Source of the DNA: Methylovirgula sp.
Lineage (GTDB): Bacteria > Pseudomonadota > Alphaproteobacteria > Rhizobiales > Beijerinckiaceae
Assembly (NCBI GenBank): GCA_025356505.1
Contig: JANXSV010000291.1
Location: 1-8,078 of the forward strand
DNA: 8,078 nucleotides
Direction: 5' to 3'
Shown here: in pieces, positions 1-6,297 of the stretch
Layout of the letters: each line of letters opens with the position of its first letter
Position numbering within the stretch: the first letter of the stretch is position 1
Translations under genes and position numbers: made by a program
Notes under the pieces: model-generated
Database searches by the model: none
The model's input: only the letters and a program-made list of their open reading frames with translations
What the model was told of the DNA's origin: nothing

Positions 1-540
1 GGGGATAACGCTGATGAGCAGTCGCGATATATTGAGGCAGTTGTTTCAATGCCATCAGGTGCGGTGCGCGTAGCGAGCATTTATCTCCCAAACGGCAATC
101 CGGTTGATACCGAAAAATACCCTTATAAATTGCGTTGGATGGAACGTTTAAGGCTTCACGCAGTAGAGCTCCTCAAACTGGAAGAGCCGCTTGTGCTCGC
201 CGGAGACTACAACGTGATCCCGCATGGACGCGATGCCACGGACCCTTCAGTTTGGTTGCGGGATGCGCTGTTTTTGCCGCAAACCCGTCTCGCATTTCAG
301 GGGCTTCTCGATCTTGGACTTACGGAAGCCTACCGCGCCTGTTCCGAAGCCGGCAACACCTACACATTTTGGGATTATCAGGCCGGCGCTTGGCAAAAAA
401 ACAATGGCATCCGCATTGACCATCTGCTGCTCTCGCCGCAAGCAGCGGACAGATTGCAAAGCGTAACTATCGACAAAGACATGCGTGCCCGCGAAAAACC
501 GTCGGACCATGTTCCCATCCGCGTAGATCTGGCGCTGTAA
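1..540 (+). CDS. xthA: Exodeoxyribonuclease III (AP endonuclease), 3' part only
   Basis: C-terminal 179 residues of a Mg-dependent exonuclease III / apurinic endonuclease of the endonuclease-exonuclease-phosphatase fold. The family cuts 5' of abasic sites in base excision repair and degrades one strand of duplex DNA 3' to 5'; it acts in the cytoplasm. The frame is open from base 1, so the gene starts upstream of the window and the N-terminal metal-binding part is missing. Visible family motifs, in order, are YLPNGNP, LAGDYNVIP (the GDxN catalytic Asp/Asn), GIRIDHLLLSP (catalytic Asp) and KPSDHVPI (catalytic His), followed by a normal C-terminus. An ATG at 49 lies in mid-domain and is not the start. 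The gene converges on the cytochrome c gene, with 21 bases between the stop codons. Family assignment is firm; the choice of xthA rather than another paralogue is the usual one for this length and motif set. Confidence 0.95.
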   Translation, partial: GDNADEQSRYIEAVVSMPSGAVRVASIYLPNGNPVDTEKYPYKLRWMERLRLHAVELLKLEEPLVLAGDYNVIPHGRDATDPSVWLRDALFLPQTRLAFQGLLDLGLTEAYRACSEAGNTYTFWDYQAGAWQKNNGIRIDHLLLSPQAADRLQSVTIDKDMRAREKPSDHVPIRVDLAL

Positions 541-566
541 CCGCCTGCAATATGCAATCGGTTACA
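536..566. terminator. Hairpin between convergent genes, possible bidirectional terminator
   Basis: TGTAACCG (536-543) is perfectly complementary to CGGTTACA (559-566). Inside it TGCA (546-549) can pair with TGCA (553-556) around a 3-base loop, leaving a small 2x2 internal loop. The xthA stop (538-540) and the cytochrome c stop (562-564, minus strand) both lie in the outer stem. Neither strand has a U-tract after the stem, so this is not a textbook intrinsic terminator. It may protect 3' ends or mark the end of two converging transcripts. The base pairing is seen directly; the function is inferred. Confidence 0.45.
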
Positions 567-984
567 TCTTGTGTCCGGAAGCATCGAATTGTTTCAGGTA
601 CAAGATGACGCTTTCGATATCTGATGACTTTTGCAGTCCGGCAAATGACATCTTGGTTCCAGGAACCTTGGCCTGAGGGCTCTGCAGGTAGGTCCGCAAA
701 GTATCCTCATCCCAAATTAAACCTGAACTTTTGTTTGCAGCAGAGTAGGAATAACCCTCGTAAGTTCCCGCTGGACGACCCACAACCCCGTTGAGCACTG
801 GGCCTACCTTGTTGACAGCCCCCTCGCCTATCGCGTGACACGCGGCGCATTTACGGAACACGGCTTCACCCTGTTCCACACTTTGTGCAAGGGCAGTTCC
901 CGCGAAAACCGAAAACGCAGCCGCTAAAGCTGCGCTAGCAAGGCAGAAAAATTTTTGACCCTTAATTTCTTTAGACTCACGCAA
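562..984 (-). CDS. Periplasmic class I c-type cytochrome (cytochrome c2-like), start uncertain
   Basis: Small soluble electron-carrier cytochrome c, exported by Sec and haem-loaded in the periplasm. With the TTG start used here it has 140 residues. A hydrophobic signal segment (about 12-30) ends in TALA-Q, so cleavage after residue 33 is likely. The haem site CAACH spans 46-50 (His50 proximal ligand), and Met112 in PGTKMSF is the probable distal ligand; VGPVLNGVVGR and the closing helix YLKQF fit the cytochrome c2/c-550 fold. The start is a problem. No ATG or GTG sits at a sensible place. TTG at 984-982 would overlap the epimerase gene by 8 bases and has no clear ribosome binding site. ATT at 966-964 would give a cleaner signal peptide beginning MKGQKFF. 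The in-frame ATG at 1119 lies deep in the epimerase gene and would add an unlikely N-terminal extension. It is probably co-transcribed with the epimerase. Its redox partners are unknown. Confidence 0.88.
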   Translation of the reverse strand: MRESKEIKGQKFFCLASAALAAAFSVFAGTALAQSVEQGEAVFRKCAACHAIGEGAVNKVGPVLNGVVGRPAGTYEGYSYSAANKSSGLIWDEDTLRTYLQSPQAKVPGTKMSFAGLQKSSDIESVILYLKQFDASGHKM

Positions 985-1987
985 AGCGATACTGCATCTT
1001 GTGAGAATAGCGCTCACCTTTACGCAGGATCGAGTTTGGAAAATGCCGCTTGTTGGGAGCATCAGGGAAATTCTGCGGCTCGAAACACAGTCCGGCGTGC
1101 GCGCCATATTTTGCGCCATTTAGCCCCTCCACAGGCACGTTGACTTTAGCTCCATCATAGAATTGTAAGCCTGGTTGATCCGAATAAACTTCCATCGTTA
1201 GCCCGTTCTGGGCAGACTTAAGTGTCGCCTGATGGGCCATCCCTATTTCGGGTGAGACAAGCGAAGCAATGACGAAGTTAGTATCGTACAGCGCGCCGGC
1301 AGCATTTTTCACGGGGCGCATCGAAGTAAAATCATAACTACCTCCTGCAACTGCCAAAATTTCACCTGTGGGGATTAAGTCGGCATCCGTGGGAGTATAA
1401 AACGGCGCATTCATCATAAGATGATGATTTCGCGCGTCGCTAGATCCATCAAGGTTGAAGTAGGAGTGGTGCGTAAGGTTCATGGGTGTCGGCGCATCGG
1501 TTTGTGCGAAAAGCTCAATTTGCAACGTCATGGGCGGAAGAAGTCGGTAAACACAGGTGATTTTTGCATTGCCCGGGAAGCCCATGTCTCCGTCTGCCGA
1601 ATCGAGGTGCAGCTCAACCGAGCTTTCTGTTGTCTCGCCCAAACTCCAGACACGTTTGCTAAAACCCATCGGCCCGCCATGCAGACAATGTTTTGAGTTT
1701 TTGTTTGGCGTCACATGGAATGTGTGCCCGCCAATATCAAACGAGGCGTTTCCGATACGATTGGCAAAACGACCGGGTATGGCCCCGAAGTGCGGACTAT
1801 ACGCGACATAATCTTCAAGCGAATTGAGACCAAGCACAACCGTCTGTGATTTATCTCTGAATGGCACAATCAAATCGCGCAGGACCGCGCCCCACGTGAT
1901 GACCTTTGCAGTAAACGCTGAAGGAAGACGCAGTGTAATTTCAAAAACGTCTGCGCCATCTATTTGCCCAAATTTTTTTATAGCCAT
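977..1987 (-). CDS. galM: Aldose 1-epimerase (mutarotase)
   Basis: 336-residue galactose mutarotase-like enzyme that interconverts the alpha and beta anomers of aldoses such as galactose or glucose; cytoplasmic, since no signal peptide is seen. The full-length beta-sandwich family pattern is present: PGRFANRI (71-78, substrate-binding Asn76/Arg77), LHGG with His103, HHSYFNL with His174 (the probable catalytic acid), Asp235 in LYDTNF, and Glu303 in CFEPQNFPDAPN (the probable catalytic base). These match the conserved His, His, Asp and Glu of the characterised Lactococcus enzyme. The ATG at 1987 has a GGAAA Shine-Dalgarno-like run four bases upstream. There is no other sugar-pathway gene here, so the true substrate is open. 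The gene ends inside, or just before, the cytochrome c gene on the same strand. galM is the best symbol, but exact sugar specificity cannot be read from sequence. Confidence 0.94.
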   Translation of the reverse strand: MAIKKFGQIDGADVFEITLRLPSAFTAKVITWGAVLRDLIVPFRDKSQTVVLGLNSLEDYVAYSPHFGAIPGRFANRIGNASFDIGGHTFHVTPNKNSKHCLHGGPMGFSKRVWSLGETTESSVELHLDSADGDMGFPGNAKITCVYRLLPPMTLQIELFAQTDAPTPMNLTHHSYFNLDGSSDARNHHLMMNAPFYTPTDADLIPTGEILAVAGGSYDFTSMRPVKNAAGALYDTNFVIASLVSPEIGMAHQATLKSAQNGLTMEVYSDQPGLQFYDGAKVNVPVEGLNGAKYGAHAGLCFEPQNFPDAPNKRHFPNSILRKGERYSHKMQYRFA

Positions 1988-2017
1988 GATGTTTCCAATC
2001 TGAAAATAAGTTGAGAA

Positions 2018-2046
2018 ATTGCGCGATAAACCCGCCGATGTGTCAA
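2018..2046 (-). promoter_or_regulatory. Candidate sigma-70-type promoter for galM
   Basis: On the minus strand, CTTGACA supplies a perfect TTGACA -35 (2046-2041). At a 17-base spacing lies CGCAAT (2023-2018), only a partial -10. The -35 with a leading C resembles alphaproteobacterial housekeeping promoters, in which the -10 is often weak. The epimerase ATG lies about 30 bases downstream of the -10, a reasonable leader length. The match is by eye only. Confidence 0.4.
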
Positions 2047-2140
2047 GAAAATTCGCCGCTTGTATGGCGCTTTATTTCTGCCTGTGAGAAACGGGGAAAT
2101 ATATCCAATCATTACTTTTTGTTAACATTTGCGATTATCG

Positions 2141-2194
2141 ATGTGCCATATACCCGGCCTCACAGAGCTTGAGCTTGAAGCCGAATCGAGTTGA
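2141..2194 (+). other. Possible 17-codon upstream reading frame in the dnaB leader
   Basis: ATG at 2141 opens a 17-codon frame (MCHIPGLTELELEAESS) closed by TGA at 2192-2194, three bases before the dnaB ATG and in the same frame. It has no evident Shine-Dalgarno. dnaB itself has only a weak one, so ribosomes terminating here could reinitiate at dnaB. It may equally be chance. Confidence 0.2.
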
Positions 2195-2197
2195 ACC

Positions 2198-3694
2198 ATG
2201 GCCGCCATTGAACTTTTCTCGTCTCGCGCTCTGGCGCCAACCGATGTGCCGCAGCGCGTACTGCCGCAGAACATCGAGGCTGAACAGGCATTGCTTGGCG
2301 CGATCATCATAAATAACGACGCATATGATCGCGTGTCTGACTTTCTGAAGCCTGAACATTTCCATGAACCAATACACCAGCGCATTTATGAAAATCTGGC
2401 GCAATTGATAAGATCAGGCAAAATCGCTACCCCAATCACGCTCAAAACCTTCCTCAGCGACGTGGATTTAGGCGGCGTCAGCATAGCACAATATCTGGCG
2501 CGGCTGGCGTCGGAAGCGACCACGATCATCAATGCTGGTCAATACGGGCGCGCTATATATGAGCTTGCGACACGCCGCGGGCTCATCACCATTGGCGAAG
2601 ATCTCGTGAACACGGCCTACCATGCCACAGTCGAACTTTCCCCCAGTGCCCAGATTGAAGAAGCCGAACGCAAACTCTACGAAATAGCCGAAAGCGGCGC
2701 TTACGCCGGCGGCTTTCAACGCTTTTCTGAAGCTCTGACAACCGCAGTTGACATGGCTGAAAAAGCCTACGGGCGCAGCGGTTCGCTTTCTGGCATTTCC
2801 ACCGGACTGATCGATTTGGATCGGCTGATGGGCGGCTTGCAAAGTTCGGATCTTGTTATCATCGCCGGACGACCGGCAATGGGTAAAACAGCGCTGGCCA
2901 CCAACATCGCGTTCAACATAGCAAAAAGCTACAGCTACAAAACCAAGCCGGATGGAACGCATGAAACCACAAACGGCGGCATCGTCGGATTTTTCTCGCT
3001 GGAAATGTCGTCAGAACAACTAGCAACCCGCATCATTGCCGAACAGTCCGGTGTCTCTTCTTCTCGCATTCGCCGCGGCGACATTAAAGAAAACGAATTT
3101 CAGCGCATTTCTGATGCCGCCCGCGACATGCAAACCGTTCCGTTTTTCATAGATCAAACCGGCGGCATATCGATAGCCCAGCTTACGGCGCGCGCGCGTC
3201 GCCTCAAGCGCCAGCGTGGCCTAGACGTGCTAATCGTGGATTATCTCCAGCTTTTATCCGGGTCCAAGTCCAAGGGTGACAACCGCGTTCAAGAGCTTAC
3301 CGAGATCACCACCGGGCTTAAAGCTTTGGCCAAAGAGCTATCTGTGCCGATCGTTGCGCTTTCACAGCTCTCCCGCCAAGTAGAATCTCGTGATGACAAA
3401 CACCCGCAATTATCGGATTTGCGCGAATCCGGCTCTATTGAGCAAGACGCCGACGTCGTAATGTTTGTGTATCGCGAAGAGTACTACCTTAAGAATAAAG
3501 AGCCTCGTCCGGGCACAGAAGACCACCTGAAATGGATGTCCGAAATGGAAATCGTTCATGGCAAGGCGGAAGTCATCATCGCCAAACAACGCCACGGCCC
3601 CACCGGAACGGTACAACTGCAATTCGAAGCTGAAATGACCCGTTTCAGTAATTTAGCCGATGAAGATAAGCTGCCTGAGAGGATTGAGGATTGA
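2198..3694 (+). CDS. dnaB: Replicative DNA helicase DnaB
   Basis: Hexameric, ATP-driven 5'-3' helicase that unwinds the chromosome at the replication fork and works with primase and the polymerase III holoenzyme. At 498 residues it is full length. The N-terminal helical domain covers about 20-125 (PQNIEAEQALLGAI is typical), a linker follows, and a RecA-like motor lies at about 195-475. The motor shows Walker A GRPAMGKT (224-231), the SLEM motif with catalytic Glu269, Walker B LIVDYLQLL with Asp348, SQLSRQVESR (389-398) with DLRESGSIEQDADV following, and the arginine-finger loop KQRHG (463-467). No intein interrupts the Walker A or DnaB H4 sites, where they often sit. The start is fixed: TGA at 2192-2194 lies in frame just upstream and no alternative start precedes the conserved region. 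The Shine-Dalgarno is weak. The gene overlaps alr by four bases (3691-3694) and is first in the apparent dnaB-alr-radA unit. Confidence 0.98.
   Translation: MAAIELFSSRALAPTDVPQRVLPQNIEAEQALLGAIIINNDAYDRVSDFLKPEHFHEPIHQRIYENLAQLIRSGKIATPITLKTFLSDVDLGGVSIAQYLARLASEATTIINAGQYGRAIYELATRRGLITIGEDLVNTAYHATVELSPSAQIEEAERKLYEIAESGAYAGGFQRFSEALTTAVDMAEKAYGRSGSLSGISTGLIDLDRLMGGLQSSDLVIIAGRPAMGKTALATNIAFNIAKSYSYKTKPDGTHETTNGGIVGFFSLEMSSEQLATRIIAEQSGVSSSRIRRGDIKENEFQRISDAARDMQTVPFFIDQTGGISIAQLTARARRLKRQRGLDVLIVDYLQLLSGSKSKGDNRVQELTEITTGLKALAKELSVPIVALSQLSRQVESRDDKHPQLSDLRESGSIEQDADVVMFVYREEYYLKNKEPRPGTEDHLKWMSEMEIVHGKAEVIIAKQRHGPTGTVQLQFEAEMTRFSNLADEDKLPERIED
3677..3683 (+). promoter_or_regulatory. Ribosome binding site that fixes the TTG start of alr
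   Basis: GAGAGGA lies inside the dnaB 3' end, seven bases before TTG at 3691. No ATG or GTG in the alr frame occurs near the family's normal N-terminus, so this site decides the start. The first four bases of the gene, TTGA, also contain the dnaB TGA stop, which suggests translational coupling. Confidence 0.7.
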
Positions 3695-4791
3695 GCCACG
3701 GCGCTCTCCTCACGATAGATCTTAAGGCGCTCCAATCCAACTGGCAAAGCCTTGCCAAACTTGCGCACCCTGCCGAATGTGCTGCCTGCGTTAAAGCGAA
3801 TGCTTATGGCATCGGCCTCGAGCAAGCGGTGGCGGCACTTGTCAAAGCTGGCTGCAAAACTTTTTTTGTCGCGCATGAAAGTGAGGCACGCAAAATGCCT
3901 CCCGCTGAGGACGGCATACGCACATTCGTTCTCAATGGCGTTCCTGAAGAGCCAAATGGGTATGAACAGGCGTTCGCCGTAATTGGCTCGTTTCATGACA
4001 TCCGGCAGACGAAGCGTTTTGCCGCCAATGATCGCAGACAGATTAATGTCGCCCTGCACTTTAACATCGGCATGAACCGCCTCGGATTTCATCCTGATGA
4101 TATTGAGGTCGTGAAAACAGAGCTTGGTCCTCTCAACCCCATCTTGATTATGGGTCACTTCTCATCGTCCGAAGATCGTGCCTCGTCAGCCACGGAACTG
4201 GAAATTGAGATTTTTGCCCGCATCAGAGCCGCTTTTCCCGATGTGCCTGCAAGCCTTGCCAATTCTTCCGGACATTTTCTTCATCCTATCCCAAAATATC
4301 AGCTTACCCGCCCCGGCTATGCGCTTTATGGCGGCAATCCCACGCCACATCTGCCAAATCTAATGAAACCGGTTGTGTCTTTGTCCGCACCGATAATCCA
4401 AATCCGTCAGATCGAGCCGGGGGAAACTGTAGGCTATAATAGTCTCTGGACGGCAAAACGCCCCACTATCTTAGCAACCTGCTCTGTTGGTTATGCCGAT
4501 GGCCTGCCCCGCTCGGCACGAGGCACGGATTTGGCAGCAGGCGGCGCGGGCTTTGTTGCGGACATCCGCTGCCCGATGATCGGAGGTATTTCGATGGATC
4601 TGACCGTTTTTGACGTCACGGATGTTCCTGAAGCGCTACAAATTGAAGGCACTATGGTCGAGATTTTAGGGCCGCATCAAAGCATTGATGATTTGGCGGC
4701 ATCTGCTAACACGATCGGCTATGAGATTCTCACGCGCCTTGGACACCGCTACACCCGCATTTACCTTGAAGCCGGATCGGGTGTTTTATAA
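3691..4791 (+). CDS. alr: Alanine racemase, PLP-dependent
   Basis: Converts L-alanine to D-alanine for peptidoglycan; cytoplasmic homodimer. The 366-residue length is normal. The N-terminal PLP barrel includes CVKANAYGIG, with Lys35 as the Schiff-base lysine and Tyr39 next to the cofactor. Further on are GMNRLGF (Arg130), GHFSSSED (His156) and RPGYALYG (Arg208, near the PLP pyridine ring). The C-terminal beta domain carries SVGYADG with Tyr268, the opposite catalytic base, and the substrate loop GGISMD (Met302/Asp303). In the stretch HFNIGMNRLG (123-132), His and Asn replace the Lys and Asp of the common KxDTGM motif; that Lys is carbamylated in the Geobacillus enzyme. The start is TTG with a good Shine-Dalgarno. 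alr overlaps dnaB by four bases and radA by one, so it is almost certainly co-transcribed with both. Whether a second racemase (dadX type) exists cannot be seen here. Confidence 0.96.
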   Translation: MSHGALLTIDLKALQSNWQSLAKLAHPAECAACVKANAYGIGLEQAVAALVKAGCKTFFVAHESEARKMPPAEDGIRTFVLNGVPEEPNGYEQAFAVIGSFHDIRQTKRFAANDRRQINVALHFNIGMNRLGFHPDDIEVVKTELGPLNPILIMGHFSSSEDRASSATELEIEIFARIRAAFPDVPASLANSSGHFLHPIPKYQLTRPGYALYGGNPTPHLPNLMKPVVSLSAPIIQIRQIEPGETVGYNSLWTAKRPTILATCSVGYADGLPRSARGTDLAAGGAGFVADIRCPMIGGISMDLTVFDVTDVPEALQIEGTMVEILGPHQSIDDLAASANTIGYEILTRLGHRYTRIYLEAGSGVL

Positions 4792-6179
4792 TGGCTAAGG
4801 CACAATTGCGTTTTGTCTGCCAGAACTGCGGCGCGGTCACAAATCGCTGGCAGGGCAAATGTGATTCCTGCGGCGAGTGGAACTCCATTCTCGAAGAAAC
4901 AGATTCCGGCATAGGAGCTCAGGCCGCGCGAGGCATGAAAAAAGGCCGTATTTTTCCGCTCGAGGGCCTTTCCGGCACACACACACCTGCTCCTAGGCTC
5001 ATAAGTGGTATCAACGAATTTGACCGCGTCACTGGCGGTGGCTTCGTGCCGGGCTCGGTGATCCTAATTGGCGGCGAACCTGGCATTGGCAAGTCCACCT
5101 TGCTCATTCAGGCGAGCGCGTCGCTTGCTCGCCGGGGTGAACGCGTGGCGTATATTTCCGGCGAAGAAGCCATCGCCCAGGTTCGTCTGCGCGCGGAACG
5201 ACTTGGCTTGAAGGACGCTCCTGTTGAACTGGCAGCCGAAACAGGCGTCGAGGACATCATCGCCACGCTTTCGGAGGGTAGAAAACCTGGCCTGGTTATC
5301 ATCGATTCAATCCAAACCATGTTCACTGACACCGTAGAGTCCAGCCCCGGAACTGTGACGCAGGTTCGCGGATCCGCACAAGCGCTCATTCGCTTTGCCA
5401 AACGCTCCGGGGCGAGCGTGATTCTTGTCGGGCATGTTACAAAAGACGGCCAGATAGCTGGCCCGCGCGTCGTTGAGCACATGGTGGATGCGGTTATCTC
5501 GTTTGAAGGCGACGGCTCTCACCATTTTCGCATCCTGCGCGCCAACAAGAACCGCTTTGGCCCAACCGATGAAATCGGTGTTTTCGAGATGACCGGCGAT
5601 GGGCTGCGCGAAGTGGCTAACCCGAGCGCCCTCTTCCTCTCCAGCCGTGACGCCGCCGCGGCCGGCACCGCAGTTTTCGCCGGAATGGAAGGCACGCGCC
5701 CCATGCTGGTGGAGTTTCAGGCGCTGGTCGCCCCCTCTGCGCTTGGTACGCCGCGCCGCGCCGTGGTTGGCTGGGACTCGAATCGTCTCGCCATGGTGAT
5801 CGCTGTTCTGGAGGCGCATGCCGGGGTCAGGCTGGCTCAGCATGATGTGTACCTGAATGTGGCAGGCGGCCTCAAAATCAGCGAGCCTGCTGCCGATGTC
5901 GCGGTTGCAGCGGCCCTCGTATCATCCCTGACAGGAGCGCATCTGCCTCCGGAGGCGGTTTATTTCGGTGAACTCGGCCTTTCGGGAGCCATCAGGCCGG
6001 TCGTTCACGCTGGCTTGCGCCTCAAGGAAGCTGCGAAGCTTGGATTTCACGGCGCATATGGCCCGTTAAAGCAGCTTGATGCCAACGAAGCGCCGCTGAA
6101 AATACACCCCCTAAGCCACATTTCCGCTCTGGTTGCGCAAATTGCCCAGCAATCCACATCGAACTCCAAAACTCGCTAG
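4791..6179 (+). CDS. radA: DNA repair protein RadA (Sms)
   Basis: Bacterial RadA/Sms, a RecA-related ATPase that processes recombination intermediates and drives branch migration during repair. At 462 residues it is full length. An N-terminal C4 zinc finger (Cys10, Cys13, Cys24, Cys27) is followed by a RecA-like ATPase domain with Walker A GGEPGIGKST (94-103) and Walker B LVIIDS (Asp172). The RadA-specific KNRFG motif spans 253-257. The C-terminal Lon-protease-like domain, from about residue 290, includes VGWDSNRLAMVIAVLEA and PAADVAVAAAL. The ATG at 4791 shares its A with the alr TAA stop (TAATG). The upstream Shine-Dalgarno is poor, so translation probably depends on coupling to alr. radA is the last gene of the tightly packed dnaB-alr-radA block; a 118-base gap separates it from cvpA. 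Confidence 0.97.
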   Translation: MAKAQLRFVCQNCGAVTNRWQGKCDSCGEWNSILEETDSGIGAQAARGMKKGRIFPLEGLSGTHTPAPRLISGINEFDRVTGGGFVPGSVILIGGEPGIGKSTLLIQASASLARRGERVAYISGEEAIAQVRLRAERLGLKDAPVELAAETGVEDIIATLSEGRKPGLVIIDSIQTMFTDTVESSPGTVTQVRGSAQALIRFAKRSGASVILVGHVTKDGQIAGPRVVEHMVDAVISFEGDGSHHFRILRANKNRFGPTDEIGVFEMTGDGLREVANPSALFLSSRDAAAAGTAVFAGMEGTRPMLVEFQALVAPSALGTPRRAVVGWDSNRLAMVIAVLEAHAGVRLAQHDVYLNVAGGLKISEPAADVAVAAALVSSLTGAHLPPEAVYFGELGLSGAIRPVVHAGLRLKEAAKLGFHGAYGPLKQLDANEAPLKIHPLSHISALVAQIAQQSTSNSKTR

Positions 6180-6190
6180 ACTCTCGCGCT

Positions 6191-6219
6191 CGAAGGGGTG
6201 ACGTAACCCATCTCCTTCG
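6191..6219 (+). repeat. Inverted repeat in the radA-cvpA gap (terminator, attenuator or operator)
   Basis: CGAAGG (6191-6196) pairs perfectly with CCTTCG (6214-6219). Inside, GGT (6197-6199) can pair with ACC (6206-6208) around the six-base loop GACGTA, leaving a five-base bulge on the 3' side. No U-tract follows, so it is a poor intrinsic terminator for radA. It covers the -35 and spacer of the candidate cvpA promoter and could instead act as an operator. The pairing is seen; the role is unknown. Confidence 0.4.
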
Positions 6220-6226
6220 CTATAAG
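6198..6226 (+). promoter_or_regulatory. Candidate promoter for cvpA-purF
   Basis: GTGACG (6198-6203, four of six bases matching TTGACA) is separated by exactly 17 bases from TATAAG (6221-6226, five of six matching TATAAT). Transcription would begin near 6233, giving a leader of about 65 bases before cvpA. This would let cvpA-purF be expressed independently of dnaB-alr-radA. The call is by eye, and readthrough from radA remains possible. Confidence 0.45.
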
Positions 6227-6297
6227 CAAAACTTCAGATCGCGCCACGTTCATCAGGAACATTCCCGCAGGTCTTTTTTTGGTGATGGGACTTGAAT

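Larger units (their letters stand above)
1988..2197. other. Divergent intergenic region between galM and dnaB
   Basis: This 210-base spacer must carry the promoters of both divergent units. The minus-strand half contains a good -35 for galM (annotated separately). The dnaB half is A+T-rich around 2100-2140, with TATATC at 2100-2105 and GTTAAC at 2121-2126, but I find no convincing pair of -35 and -10 boxes facing dnaB. A short in-frame ATG...TGA reading frame precedes dnaB (annotated separately). No tRNA, riboswitch or strong hairpin is apparent. Confidence 0.6.

Noticed and set aside
562..1119. Long version of the cytochrome c gene starting at ATG 1119
   Set aside because: The extra N-terminal residues precede a normal signal peptide and would overlap the conserved C-terminal part of galM by 143 bases.
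2100..2145. Possible CtrA (TTAA-N7-TTAA) or DnaA box in the A+T-rich dnaB leader
   Set aside because: TTAAC is followed at the right distance by GATT rather than TTAA, and TTATCGATG matches the DnaA box only poorly.
2867..2893. Intein or insertion at the DnaB Walker A site
   Set aside because: The motif reads straight through (GRPAMGKTALATN) with no inserted sequence.
2468..2962. 164-codon minus-strand frame inside dnaB
   Set aside because: It is antisense to the conserved DnaB linker and motor domain and has no recognisable features of its own.
3556..4158. 200-codon open frame on the minus strand across the dnaB-alr junction
   Set aside because: It is antisense to two strongly conserved genes, shows no recognisable domain, and its residue pattern looks like a shadow frame.
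5307..5843. 178-codon open frame on the minus strand inside radA
   Set aside because: It lies wholly antisense to the conserved RadA ATPase and Lon-like domains, with no motif and no spare regulatory space.
6256..6280. GGAA-CA-TTCC followed by a run of seven T, as an intrinsic terminator before cvpA
   Set aside because: The stem is only four base pairs with a two-base loop and is separated from the T-run by GC-containing bases; it is too weak to terminate.
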